NCBI RefSeq assembly: GCF_029076445.1
Contig: NZ_JARESG010000019.1
Location: 1-64,000 of the forward strand
Source of the DNA: Pseudarthrobacter naphthalenicus
GTDB lineage: Bacteria > Actinomycetota > Actinomycetes > Actinomycetales > Micrococcaceae
Direction of reading: 5' to 3'
Length of the DNA stretch: 64,000 nt
This document shows, one piece after another, positions 7,653-16,460 of the stretch. Position 1 is the stretch's first letter; each line of letters starts with the position of its first letter. Made by a program: the position numbers and the translations under genes. The notes under the pieces are model-generated. The model was not told the origin of the DNA. It worked only from the letters and a program-made list of their open reading frames with translations, and searched no databases.

Positions 7653-8588
7653 ATGGCGCTGGAAGACGGGCAATGGACACCGGAAGATCAGGGTTGGGTG
7701 CGGGAGAACCTCCGGGAGGCGATCGACCATCTGGTGGAGTTGGGATACACGGTACGCGGCGGGCAGGGCGAAGACCCGGAGCTGATCCATCCCGGCGGTT
7801 CGGCGGTGGAGACGTGGCGGGAGGACTACCCGTACGACGCACGAATGTCCCGGGAAGAGTACGAACTGGAGAAATACCGGCTGCAAGTTGAGCTGCTGAA
7901 GTTCCAGTACTGGGGCCAGGACCTTGATCTGAAGCATGTGATCGTTTTCGAGGGCCGCGACGCAGCCGGCAAGGGCGGAACAATCAAGCGCTTCACCGAG
8001 CACCTGAATCCCCGCTCGGCCCGTGCGGTGGCGTTGAACAAACCATCGGACCGCGAACAAGGGCAGTGGTATTTTCAGCGCTACATCCAGCACCTGCCCA
8101 CGGCCGGGGAGATCGTGATGTTCGACCGCTCCTGGTACAACCGGGCGAACGTCGAACGGGTCATGGGTTTCTGCACCGATCAGGAGTACAACACGTTCAT
8201 GGACCAAGCGCCGCTCTTCGAGAAAATGCTAGTGAACTCCGGGATCCACCTCACTAAGTTCTGGTTCTCGGCGACCCGCCACGAGCAGCGCACCCGCTTC
8301 GCGATCCGGCAGATCGACCCGGTACGGCGTTGGAAGCTCTCCCCGATGGACCTGGCCTCCCTGGACCGGTGGGAGGACTACACAGAAGCCAAGGAAGCGA
8401 CATTCCTCCGCACCGACACGGACCAATCTCCGTGGATCACCATCAAGTCCAATGACAAGAAGCGCGGGCGGATCAATGCCATGCGCTTCTTCCTCAACCA
8501 GTTCGACTATGAGAACAAAGACACCTCGGTGGTCTACGAGCCGGACCCTCTGATCGTCCGCCGCGGCCGCGACGCCGCCGGCGACTAA
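7653..8588 (+). CDS. ppk2: Polyphosphate kinase 2 (PPK2)
   Basis: A 311-residue PPK2-family enzyme that transfers phosphate between polyphosphate and nucleotides in the cytoplasm. Walker A EGRDAAGKGGT lies near residues 100-110 and the Walker B/lid segment MFDRSWYNR near 156-164. KWKLSPMD-type and DKKRGRINAM segments follow, as in one-domain PPK2 proteins. The length is usual for the class. Whether it favours ADP or GDP, or works as an AMP enzyme, cannot be judged safely. The gene stands alone, 216 bp after marR. Confidence 0.93.
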   Translation: MALEDGQWTPEDQGWVRENLREAIDHLVELGYTVRGGQGEDPELIHPGGSAVETWREDYPYDARMSREEYELEKYRLQVELLKFQYWGQDLDLKHVIVFEGRDAAGKGGTIKRFTEHLNPRSARAVALNKPSDREQGQWYFQRYIQHLPTAGEIVMFDRSWYNRANVERVMGFCTDQEYNTFMDQAPLFEKMLVNSGIHLTKFWFSATRHEQRTRFAIRQIDPVRRWKLSPMDLASLDRWEDYTEAKEATFLRTDTDQSPWITIKSNDKKRGRINAMRFFLNQFDYENKDTSVVYEPDPLIVRRGRDAAGD

Positions 8589-8875
8589 GATGCGAGGTCG
8601 TGGCAGTCACCTCCAAGTGGCTGCCTGCTCGGCGAATGCCAGCCCTGAACCCTGGACGTGGTGATCGTACGGAAATGAAACCGACCGGTTTTTCCCCATC
8701 AGCACCAAAGCGACAACTTCCGAGGTCGCCGCGAAGGGTGACGGAACGGAATGCGCCGACGCCGGCATCGCCGCAGGGTACCTGGCCACTTCGGCGCGCA
8801 TGGAACGACTTCGTTTCCTAGCACCGGACCTATGCTTAGGTTAACGCTTATCCGTTCCGCCGAAGGAAAAATCGA

Positions 8876-9184
8876 ATGTCTCGCATCATTTCGACCGGCC
8901 TGGCCAAGACCGGTCTCCTGCTCGGCTACAAGGTCGCCCGCGATACAGGCAACAGGCAGGCTGGCGGTGCCATTTTGGCAGCCTGCGGTTTGGCCGCGTT
9001 CATGGTTTGGAAAAACGACGCTGGCGCGGGCCGGGCTGCCGGTCTCACGGGCATGTATATTACGGCCTTTGGCGCGTCCCACCCCCTGGCGAAGAAGATC
9101 GGCGCATGGCCGGCAGTATTCACCGTCACCGGGGTCGTGGCGCTGGCCTCGATGATCTTTGGCGGGCCCCGCAAGGATTCCTAG
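8876..9184 (+). CDS. Small membrane protein of unknown function
   Basis: A 102-residue protein with an AAGGAAAA ribosome site just before its ATG. It has three hydrophobic stretches: one near 28-45 (GGAILAACGLAAFMVW), one near 55-68 and one near 83-97 (TVTGVVALASMIFG). Short charged loops lie between them. No family is recognised. It stands alone between PPK2 and a long intergenic stretch. Confidence 0.6.
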   Translation: MSRIISTGLAKTGLLLGYKVARDTGNRQAGGAILAACGLAAFMVWKNDAGAGRAAGLTGMYITAFGASHPLAKKIGAWPAVFTVTGVVALASMIFGGPRKDS

Positions 9185-10003
9185 TATTACGGGCTCGCTA
9201 GCTGCACTCAGTTAGCAGTTTGGTTACATCGACTGATGGGTGGTCGTCCTCCGAGGGCGCTGACTTGCGGTCCTCGAGGCGGCAGGGTCAGCTGGGCCGT
9301 TGGCGGTCCGTGCTCACTTTCCGGAGGCCGCAGGGCGGCCTTTCATATCGGAGCGAACTCCAGCGCCAGGCTCAACCGACCCACCCTGACGGCCCGTTTA
9401 CACAGCTTGGATGGGGCGCGGAACTGGGCGCAAAGGAGGGTGTGCACGAAGTGTGGACAACATTCCTTCGCTGGTACCTTTTGACGCTGTCCGCGGTCTG
9501 CGCCAGGCGCCGTCGTGCCTGTTCGGTTGTGTGGGTGGCCGGGTTAGGGTCCTGGCTGCGTGGGCGGCTGCGGGCGACATGACTTCGCGGCCCGGATCGT
9601 AGGTTTCCTAGGACGTTCCGGTTTCAGTGGGAATGCCAGCTCCATCGGATGCCGTGCACAGTCATGATGACAGCCATGGATGGAGGCCAGAATCGCGTTC
9701 AGGCGTGAAAGTCAAGGGTGGAGCAGACGCCGGTTTGAGTCCTTGACAATTTCTATGACGTGCCTCACTCTGTTGCTTACTGCGAAACTCATTGCTCCAT
9801 GCGGAACAAATCAAAGCGGTGCCCCGGTGGGTCGCGACCAGTCCCTGAAGCTTAGAAGAGTGCGGTATGCACCAATGCCACTCTTTGAACCTCGCTCCCA
9901 GGGAACGGCGCCACCTGTCTCGACGCATCGAACCTGCCAGCCCATGCCCGGTCAGGCGAGGCAAAACTGAGGCATCCGCAACACTCAGTAAAGGGATTAC
10001 TTC
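9185..10003. other. Long intergenic stretch with repeat copy B
   Basis: About 820 bases without a supported gene. The middle holds the second copy of the intergenic repeat. A TTGACA at 9743-9748 could be the -35 of a promoter for the MFS gene, though the matching -10 is weak. Short open frames on both strands lack any known domain. Confidence 0.45.
9451..9560. repeat. Intergenic repeat, copy B
   Basis: Shares ordered blocks with 1604-1695 (see copy A), including GGCGCCGTCGT and AGGGTCCTGG. It is preceded at 9440 by GTGTGCACGA, which resembles one arm of the palindrome at 1431-1451, so the conserved unit may be larger than the blocks themselves. Confidence 0.5.
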
Positions 10004-11440
10004 ATGACAAGCACACGTGACGTCAGCGCTGAAAAACGTAGCGAAAGCCCCAAGCCGACCGTCGAGACCTCCATATCAAAAGAGACCTGCTCCAAGTTCA
10101 AACGCCGCTTCATGGTGCGGCTTGTCGCCGTCTTCATCGGTGGGATGTTCCTCGACGGTTACATCCTCGGAATCATCGGCCCCGTCAGCGGGCTCATGCG
10201 GTCAGAGCTCCAGCTCGACGCACTATCTCTGGGCATGATCGCTGCTGGCCCGCTGGTTGGCATCTTCGTCGGCTCCCCGCTGGCCGGCTGGGCTACTGAC
10301 AAGTTCGGACGCAAGCCCATGTTCCTCGTGGACATGGGCCTGTTCCTGGTCGCCTCAGGGGCGCAGTTCTTCGTAACCTCCGGCGACGGAGCCGTGATCC
10401 AGCTGGCCGCCATCCGGTTCTTCATGGGCGTCGCGATCGGCGGCGAGTACTCAATCGGTGGGCCATTGCTGTCATAGTTCTCCCCTCCAAAGCTCCGCGG
10501 GCGATTGCTCGGGCTGACTCTGATCGCCTGGTACGTCGGTTTCATGATGGCATTCATCATCGGCACGCTCCTGCACGACGCCGGCACCCCATGGCGCCTC
10601 GTAATCGGCACGAGCACGATACTCGCCTTCGTCCTGTTCCTCGCCCGCCTGGGCCTCCCCGAATCACCGAGCTGGCTCATTACGAAGGGACGGCATGAGG
10701 AAGCGCTCGCGATCGCACGCAGATATGTCGAATCGCCACAGATGCACGACAGCATCACGGGAGAAATGGATCTGAGGCTGATCCAGGAGGCCCAAGCCGC
10801 GCAGAGCGGGACCAAAGTCAAGGGCGCCTCCTTCGGAATGCTGTTCTCGAGGCAGTACTGGCGCACCACCCTCTTCACCTCAGGTTTTTGGTTCTGCGCG
10901 GTCACTCCCTACTTCGCAATCGCGACTTTCGCCGACGACGTGCTCAACCAATTCGGCTTCGGCGGCTGGACCGGTGGTGTCGGACTGTCCGCACTTGCGG
11001 CCGCCGGTGTTGTCACCACAGTACTTCTGATTGACAAGCTCGGCCGCCGGATCCTCACCGTGCCCGGGCAGTGGCTCTGCGCAGGCATCCTGCTGATCAT
11101 CGGAGTCTGGGCAAACGCACCAGCGATCCTCGTGCTCGTTCTGTTTCTCGCTTTCTCCTTCTTCAATGCCAGCTACACCACGATGACCCAGGTCTATCCG
11201 GCCGAGGTGTTTCCTGGCCACCTGCGCGGCATCGGTATGGGCTTCGCCGCGGCCTTCAGCCGCAGCGGAGCCGCACTCGGCACCTTCGCCCTGCCATGGG
11301 CGATCAGCAACATCGGCCTGGGCCCAAGCATGGTCGTAGCCGCCGCCGTCGCATTACTCGGCGCAGTCCTCTCGCAATGGCTCGCCCCTGAGACGAAGGG
11401 GCGCACCCTCGCCGAAATCTCAGCAGACTTCTCGCACTGA
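10004..11440 (+). pseudogene. MFS transporter with an in-frame amber codon
   Basis: The frame encodes a complete 12-helix sugar/metabolite:H+ symporter of 478 codons, but codon 158 (10475-10477) is TAG. Both sides stay in the same frame and the protein resumes as FSPPKLRGRLLGLT, so the family pattern LLSEFSPPKLRG predicts GAG changed to TAG. GRKPMFLVD after helix 2 and PESPSWLITKGR after helix 6 are MFS hallmarks. As read, only four helices would be made, so the gene is probably inactive unless the codon is read through or misread. It lies 192 bp upstream of arsD on the same strand. Confidence 0.8.
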
Positions 11441-11510
11441 CACCGGCACTGCACGGTGCCAAATCGGGCGAAATTGTGCGCCCGGCTACGTCGCCTCCCC
11501 GCCTTTCATG

Positions 11511-11528
11511 TATCGATGAATGTCGATA
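11511..11528. promoter_or_regulatory. Candidate ArsR operator before arsD-arsA
   Basis: Perfect inverted repeat TATCGA-N6-TCGATA, 105 bp before the arsD start. It shares the arm-N6-arm layout of the palindromes at 14799-14818 and 16367-16386, which suggests control by an ArsR protein of this cluster. Confidence 0.55.
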
Positions 11529-11632
11529 TGCTTAACGCTGATGATGTCCCTGCTCGGGGCCGACCGCCTGAATGGGTGGCACTCCGTGTTTCGCTGTCGA
11601 ATCGAACCGCCATGAAAGCCAAGGAGAACACT

Positions 11633-12025
11633 ATGCCTGCTATCCGCATCTACGAGTCCGCCCTCTGCTGTGACACCGGGGTCTGCGGTCCTGACGTGGA
11701 CCAGTCCCTGGTGGAGGTAACCGCGGATGTGCGTCACCTCCAGGGCCTCGGAGCCGACATCGCCCGCCACAACCTCGCCAGCGAACCGACCGCCTTCGCA
11801 GAGGACGAAACGGTACGCGGCTTTATGCACGTGGTTGGATCCAAGGGCCTTCCGCTCACCATCGTCGACGGAGTCACGGTTGCCACCGGCACCTACCCCA
11901 GCAGGGAGCAGTTGCTGACGTTGGCCGGACTGGGCCAAGCCGCGGTTGAGCCGCAGTCCCGTCCGGAACTTGGCCTGACTGAAAAGTCCGGAGGCTGCTG
12001 CGGCGGCTCGACGAGCTGCTGCTAG
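11633..12025 (+). CDS. arsD: ArsD arsenic metallochaperone
   Basis: A 130-residue ArsD. The ATG at 11633 follows AAGGAGA and starts the family motif MPAIRIYESALCC. Cys12, Cys13 and Cys18 are the three conserved thiols that bind As(III) and hand it to ArsA. The C-terminus carries two further Cys pairs (GGCCGG and SCC). The gene is followed eight bases later by arsA, the usual chaperone-ATPase pair. ArsD can also act as a weak repressor. Confidence 0.92.
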   Translation: MPAIRIYESALCCDTGVCGPDVDQSLVEVTADVRHLQGLGADIARHNLASEPTAFAEDETVRGFMHVVGSKGLPLTIVDGVTVATGTYPSREQLLTLAGLGQAAVEPQSRPELGLTEKSGGCCGGSTSCC

Positions 12026-12033
12026 GTCCCGGC

Positions 12034-13797
12034 ATGAAGTTTCTCGAGAACTCGCCCCGGTTCCTGTTCTTCACCGGCAAGGGCGGCGTCGGCAAGACCT
12101 CCGTAGCGTGCGCATCAGCGCTGACCCTCACCAGGTCCGGCAAGAAAGTCCTGCTGGTCAGCACCGACCCCGCGTCCAATGTCGGGCAGGTCTTCGGCAT
12201 GACCATAGGGAACACCGTCACACTGCTTCAGGATGTGCCGGGCTTATCGGCACTGGAAATTGACCCGGAGCAGGCCGCCGAGGCTTACCGGGAACGGATC
12301 ATCGCGCCGGTCCGGGGCCTCCTGCCTGAATCTGAGCTGGTCAGGATCGCGGAGAGTCTCTCGGGCTCCTGCACCACGGAGATCGCTTCCTTCGATGAAT
12401 TCACAAATCTGCTCGCCGACGACAGCTCCTACGGGGACTATGACCACATCGTCTTCGACACCGCCCCGACCGGCCACACCATCCGGCTCCTGCAGTTGCC
12501 CGGTTCGTGGACCGATTTCTTGGCCGCCGGCAAGGGAGACCCCTCCTGCCTGGGCCCCCTGTCCGGACTGGAAAAGCACAAGCAGGTCTACGCGAAGGCC
12601 GTCCAGGCCCTCACAGACCCGGCGCGGACCCGGCTTGTTCTGGTGGCCCGAGCGCAGACCTCGTCACTGAGCGAAATTGAGCGGACTTACCTCGAACTCA
12701 ACCAGATCGGGATCGGGGGAGGGTACGTCGTCGTCAACGGCGTCCTGCCCGAAGTGGCGGGGGATGAGGATCTTGCGCAGGCGCTGCGCGCCCGGGAAGC
12801 GGCTGCCATCGCAGCTATTCCTGACGCGGTCGCCGGGCTGCCCCGCGATGTATTGGATCTGAAGCCGGGCAACATGGTCGGCATTGCGGCACTGGAATCC
12901 CTCTTCGCGGCCACGTCCGTCGCTGATATCACGGACGAAGCCACGCTGACCTCCGAGATTGAGGACGCCCCGCTGGCTGCCCTGGTGAACGAAGTGGAGC
13001 TCGACGGCCACGGCCTCGTGATGTGCATGGGCAAGGGCGGGGTCGGAAAGACCACGGTTGCGGCCGCCATCGCGGTCGCCCTGGCCAAACGCGGACATGT
13101 GGTCCACCTGACCACAACTGATCCCGCAGCCCACCTGACAGAGACACTCCACGGTTCCATCCCGCGCCTGACGGTTTCGCGCATTGATCCCGAAGCGGCC
13201 ATCCAGGAGTACCGCCACCATGTCATGGAGACCAAGGGCCGGAATCTGGACGACGACGGGCGCGCTGCACTGGCCGAGGACCTTTTGTCGCCCTGCACCG
13301 ACGAGGTGGCGGTGTTCCGGCAGTTCTCCAAGGTGGTCCAGGAATCCCGCCGGCACTTCGTGGTGATTGACACGGCACCGACCGGCCACACCCTGCTGCT
13401 CCTGGACGCCACCGGCTCGTACCACCGGGAAATCGCACGCCAAGTCGGGGACACTATGGGTTTCGTGACGCCCCTGATGCGGCTGCAGGATCCGGCACAG
13501 ACCAAGGTCGTCCTCGTCACCCTGGCGGAAACGACGCCCGTGCTCGAAGCCGAAGAACTCCAGGGTGACCTGGAGAGGGCCGGAATCCACCCGTGGGCGT
13601 GGGTCATCAATAACTCGATTGCCGCCGCGCACCCGCAGTCCCCGTTCCTGCAGGCCCGCGCGGCGAGCGAAATGGAACAGATCACCAAGGTCCACACCCT
13701 GACGGACCGGACGGCGCTTATTCCGCTGCTGCCCGAAGAACCCACAGGCGAAAACAGGTTGTCGGCGCTGACCGCGCTCAGCTCACAGCCCGCCTGA
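12034..13797 (+). CDS. arsA: Arsenite-stimulated ATPase ArsA
   Basis: A 587-residue protein made of two homologous ATPase halves, each with a deviant P-loop GKGGVGKT (residues 15-22 and about 332-339) and a DTAPTGHTxRLL/LLLL switch motif. Cys113, Cys172 and Cys421 fall almost exactly where the E. coli enzyme has its three metal ligands (113, 172, 422), so As(III)/Sb(III) activation should be intact. ArsA normally energises the ArsB pump. No arsB or acr3 is present in this window, so its partner must lie elsewhere or be unusual. Confidence 0.93.
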   Translation: MKFLENSPRFLFFTGKGGVGKTSVACASALTLTRSGKKVLLVSTDPASNVGQVFGMTIGNTVTLLQDVPGLSALEIDPEQAAEAYRERIIAPVRGLLPESELVRIAESLSGSCTTEIASFDEFTNLLADDSSYGDYDHIVFDTAPTGHTIRLLQLPGSWTDFLAAGKGDPSCLGPLSGLEKHKQVYAKAVQALTDPARTRLVLVARAQTSSLSEIERTYLELNQIGIGGGYVVVNGVLPEVAGDEDLAQALRAREAAAIAAIPDAVAGLPRDVLDLKPGNMVGIAALESLFAATSVADITDEATLTSEIEDAPLAALVNEVELDGHGLVMCMGKGGVGKTTVAAAIAVALAKRGHVVHLTTTDPAAHLTETLHGSIPRLTVSRIDPEAAIQEYRHHVMETKGRNLDDDGRAALAEDLLSPCTDEVAVFRQFSKVVQESRRHFVVIDTAPTGHTLLLLDATGSYHREIARQVGDTMGFVTPLMRLQDPAQTKVVLVTLAETTPVLEAEELQGDLERAGIHPWAWVINNSIAAAHPQSPFLQARAASEMEQITKVHTLTDRTALIPLLPEEPTGENRLSALTALSSQPA

Positions 13798-13909
13798 GAC
13801 GGATCCAGCCCCCGCCCACACACGTACTCGGCGTCGGACCCGCCGTCCTGCACTGAGTTTTCGTCGCCCGGTGAGTCCTTCGCCTTGCCGCCTGTTGGCA
13901 ACACAAGAG

Positions 13910-14434
13910 CTAAGGGACCTGCGTGCGCCGTTCGATCAGGATGGTGTCCCGCCATTGCCCGGCGGCAGGGCCCTGGGCCATCCGGGCAATCTTTTCCCGC
14001 CGTCCGACCACCCTGAAGCCGTAGGCAGGGTGCAGCCTGAGGCTCGGCTCGTTCTCCGGGAAAACGCTCGCCTGGATGGTCCAGATGCCGTCCTCTTCCG
14101 TCGACGCGATCAACGCCTGGAGCAGGAGTGTTCCTATCCGACGGCCGCGGGCCGCAGCTGAAACGTAGACGGAGTGCTCCACGACACCGGAGTAGACGGG
14201 GCGGGAGGACACAGCGGAAACAGCAGCCCAGCCAAGAATCCCGTCGCGGGGCGCCTCAGCCACCAGGCGGTGGGAAGCAAGCCGCGAGGCATCGAAACCG
14301 CGCCAATCCGGTGCCTCGACCTCGAACGTGGCCTGGCCCGTTGCGATTCCCTCCATGTAGATCCGCCGGACCTCTGGCCAGTCGGATTCCCGCATGGGCC
14401 GGACAATAACGTCAGGGGCCGGATTCTGATTCAC
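13910..14434 (-). CDS. arsN: GNAT N-acetyltransferase, ArsN/phosphinothricin type
   Basis: A 174-residue GNAT enzyme of the phosphinothricin acetyltransferase branch: IRPMRESDWPEVRRIYMEGI, ATFEVEAPDW, GWAAVSAVSSRPVYSGVVEHSVYV, then the acetyl-CoA loop RGRRIGTLLL. The GTG at 14434 is preferred because it overlaps the arsR stop (GTGA), which implies coupled translation. In ars operons such enzymes (ArsN1) acetylate the arsenic antibiotic arsinothricin. That role is inferred from context; glufosinate-like substrates remain possible. Confidence 0.78.
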   Translation of the reverse strand: MNQNPAPDVIVRPMRESDWPEVRRIYMEGIATGQATFEVEAPDWRGFDASRLASHRLVAEAPRDGILGWAAVSAVSSRPVYSGVVEHSVYVSAAARGRRIGTLLLQALIASTEEDGIWTIQASVFPENEPSLRLHPAYGFRVVGRREKIARMAQGPAAGQWRDTILIERRTQVP

Positions 14435-14781
14435 AGGGACGCCAGCAGGCCGGCCGTCTGCTCCAGGGCGCCGGGAACGAGGGAGTAGTAGGCCCATGTG
14501 CCGCGCTTCTCGCGATGCAGCAGGCCGGCGTCAACCAGAATCTTCAAGTGATGGGAGACCGTGGGCTGGCCCAGATCCAGTGCGTCGGTGAGATCGCAGA
14601 CGCAGGACTCCCCGGACGCCTCGGCCTTAACCATGGAGAGTAGGCGGAGCCGGTTCGGGTCGGCCAGGGCCTTGAAGACCAGAGCTTTCTGCTTAGCTTC
14701 CTCGGCGCCGAGAACGGGCATTCCCGCAGGGGCGCAGCAGGATTCATCCGTGGCGGGTACGAGGACAGGCAGAGAGGTCAT
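14431..14781 (-). CDS. arsR: ArsR arsenite-responsive repressor
   Basis: A 116-residue winged-helix repressor. Cys15 and Cys16 near the N-terminus match the metal-binding pair of the Corynebacterium glutamicum type. CVC (Cys60, Cys62) lies at the start of the alpha-3 region before LTDALDLGQPTVSHHLKIL, the DNA-reading helices. Its promoter holds the palindrome at 14799-14818, so it is probably self-regulated. It is translated together with arsN and divergent from nothing: the next gene leftwards is arsN and rightwards the aquaporin, all on the minus strand. Confidence 0.92.
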   Translation of the reverse strand: MTSLPVLVPATDESCCAPAGMPVLGAEEAKQKALVFKALADPNRLRLLSMVKAEASGESCVCDLTDALDLGQPTVSHHLKILVDAGLLHREKRGTWAYYSLVPGALEQTAGLLASL

Positions 14782-14798
14782 GTGACTATTATGCCTTG

Positions 14799-14818
14799 AT
14801 ATTGACAGTCATCAATAT
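14799..14818. promoter_or_regulatory. ArsR operator before arsR
   Basis: Perfect inverted repeat ATATTGA-N6-TCAATAT, 17 bases before the arsR ATG. The TTGA-N6-TCAA core recurs before arsC at 16370-16383. Confidence 0.7.
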
Positions 14819-14890
14819 ACTGCTACGTCAACGAGTGCCCTTTCGTACCCATCTCGACGGGACGGCAGGGTCGCCAGCAGCCGCCGAGCG

Positions 14891-15631
14891 TTACCGGTTG
14901 GCCGCTTCGGAACTTCGCGGGATAACGACGTCATCCGCGTTGCGGGAAGCGGTCGGGAACAGGATGGCGAGGAGGCCGACGCCGACGGCCGCGCCGACGA
15001 GCTGCGCGATGACGAAGCCGGGCACTGAGGCGGGTGCGATGCCGGCGAAGGTGTCACTGAAGATCCGGCCGACAGCCACGGCGGGGTTCGCGAACGATGT
15101 GGAGGAGGTGAACCAGTATGCGGCGCCGATGTAGGCGCCGACGGCGGGGGCTGCGAGGGCGCCCCGTTTGGTGGCGGCCAGGGCGAAAATCAGCAGCACC
15201 AGTCCTGCGGTGGCGACGACCTCGCCCAGGAGGTGCCCGCTGGTGGTGCGGTCCTTGACCGAGATCGAAGTGGCCACCTCGAACATGGCGTTCGCAATGA
15301 CGCTTCCACTGATCCCGCCCACCGTCTGGGCAACTACGTAGGTGCCGAGGTCCGGCAGGGTCAGTCCGGTGCCGCTGCGCCGGCCCAAGACCCAATCCAC
15401 CAGGGACACCACCGGATTGAAGTGGGCGCCGCTGACGGGACCGAGCACCAGGATCAGGACCGTCAGGCCCAGGACCGTGGCAGTGCTGTTCTGGAGTAGC
15501 TGCAGGCCAATGTCGTTAGGGGAGAGCTGCTCGGCGGCGATCCCGGAGCCGACAACGATCATCACCAGCAAACTGGTGCCGAGCAGCTCGGCGACGGCAC
15601 GGCGCCATAGCGGCAGTTGTTGAGAAGTCAT
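14891..15631 (-). CDS. Aquaporin/MIP-family channel of the ars cluster
   Basis: A 246-residue six-helix channel. The first half-helix loop is GAHFNPVVSL (NPV rather than NPA) and the second is SFANPAVAVGRIFSD (NPA with the filter arginine). Hydrophobic helices start near residues 12, 44, 85, 128, 155 and 205. It is divergent from the ArsR-LMWP fusion and next to arsR. AqpS-type channels in ars operons let As(III) leave the cell down its gradient after arsenate reduction. That role is likely here because no pump gene is visible. Confidence 0.85.
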   Translation of the reverse strand: MTSQQLPLWRRAVAELLGTSLLVMIVVGSGIAAEQLSPNDIGLQLLQNSTATVLGLTVLILVLGPVSGAHFNPVVSLVDWVLGRRSGTGLTLPDLGTYVVAQTVGGISGSVIANAMFEVATSISVKDRTTSGHLLGEVVATAGLVLLIFALAATKRGALAAPAVGAYIGAAYWFTSSTSFANPAVAVGRIFSDTFAGIAPASVPGFVIAQLVGAAVGVGLLAILFPTASRNADDVVIPRSSEAANR

Positions 15632-15640
15632 ACCAACAGC

Positions 15641-15669
15641 TTGACGGAAAGAATTAACTCAGTCAAAAT
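15641..15669 (+). promoter_or_regulatory. Promoter of the arsR-LMWP fusion gene
   Basis: TTGACG (15641-15646), a 17-base spacer and CAAAAT (15664-15669) fit a sigma-70-type promoter that ends only seven bases before the ATG at 15677. TTGAC and GTCAA also form an inverted repeat around the spacer, a possible ArsR site shared with the divergent aquaporin gene. Confidence 0.5.
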
Positions 15670-15676
15670 TGAATCA

Positions 15677-16351
15677 ATGGATACTGACTCAGTTGGTGAC
15701 TTCCGCGCCCGCGTCGCCAAACACGCGGCCCTCGCCGATCCCGCACGGCTGCGCATCGTGGACCTGCTGACCCTGAGCGACCTCTCCCCGACGGAACTGC
15801 AGGCCGAGCTCGGCATGCCCTCGAACCTGCTGTCCCACCACCTGCGCACCCTTGAAGCCGCGGGCCTGGCCACCCGCCACCGATCGGAGGCGGACAAGCG
15901 CCGCAGCTACATCCGGCTCGCGACCGGCGCTCTGGACGGGCTGACTCCCGGCCGTGAACACGGAGCCCGCCGCGTCCTGTTCGTCTGCACGCGCAACAGC
16001 GCCCGGTCCCAGCTGGCCGTCGCCCTCTGGAACCAGGCCAGCGGGATCCCGTCGATTTCGGCAGGAACGCACCCGGCCGAATGCATCGCCGGGGGCGCCT
16101 TCGAGGTCGCCCGCCGCCACGGCGTCCACCTTGCAGACGTTCCCCCGCGCCGCCTTGATGAAGTGGCTGTTGCTGGCGACTTCGTCGTAACCGTGTGCGA
16201 CAACGCCCACGAGGAACTGTCCGGCCTCAAGGGCATCCACTGGTCCGTGCCGGATCCGCTCCGGCTGAATACGGAGGACGCTTTCGAAGACGCCTTCACC
16301 AACATCAGCCGGCGCATCAGCGACCTCGCCCCCCGATTGCACGCAGCCTAA
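15677..16351 (+). CDS. ArsR-type regulator fused to LMW phosphatase/arsenate reductase
   Basis: A 224-residue two-domain protein. Residues 1-85 are an ArsR-type winged helix (LSDLSPTELQAELGMPSNLLSHHLRTLE). Residues 98-224 are a low-molecular-weight phosphatase domain with the CX5R loop Cys104-Arg110 (VCTRNSARS) and a VPDPL acid loop. The HTH half lacks vicinal cysteines. The ATG at 15677 lies just after the promoter and has no ribosome site, so the message may be leaderless. The fusion may link arsenate reduction to control; whether the C-terminal part is catalytic or a sensor is open. Confidence 0.83.
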   Translation: MDTDSVGDFRARVAKHAALADPARLRIVDLLTLSDLSPTELQAELGMPSNLLSHHLRTLEAAGLATRHRSEADKRRSYIRLATGALDGLTPGREHGARRVLFVCTRNSARSQLAVALWNQASGIPSISAGTHPAECIAGGAFEVARRHGVHLADVPPRRLDEVAVAGDFVVTVCDNAHEELSGLKGIHWSVPDPLRLNTEDAFEDAFTNISRRISDLAPRLHAA

Positions 16352-16366
16352 ACCTCACCGCCCCAT

Positions 16367-16386
16367 ATGTTGACAAGCATCAATGT
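16367..16386. promoter_or_regulatory. ArsR operator before arsC
   Basis: ATGTTGA-N6-TCAATGT, with the same TTGA-N6-TCAA core as the site before arsR. It lies in the 109-bp gap between the fusion gene and arsC, which suggests that arsC has its own ArsR-controlled promoter. Confidence 0.6.
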
Positions 16387-16460
16387 TCAGTCGGTAAATG
16401 TGGTGCGGGCATGACCTCACCCCAACCGATCCACACCCAACTGATTCCAGGAGAAATACC

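Noticed and set aside
9662..9970. Open frames of about 100 codons on both strands before the MFS gene
   Set aside because: No domain, no ribosome site and low coding character; the region is better read as a promoter and spacer.
12664..13955. Two long minus-strand open frames opposite arsA
   Set aside because: ArsA has both P-loops and all metal cysteines on the plus strand; the antisense frames have no domain.
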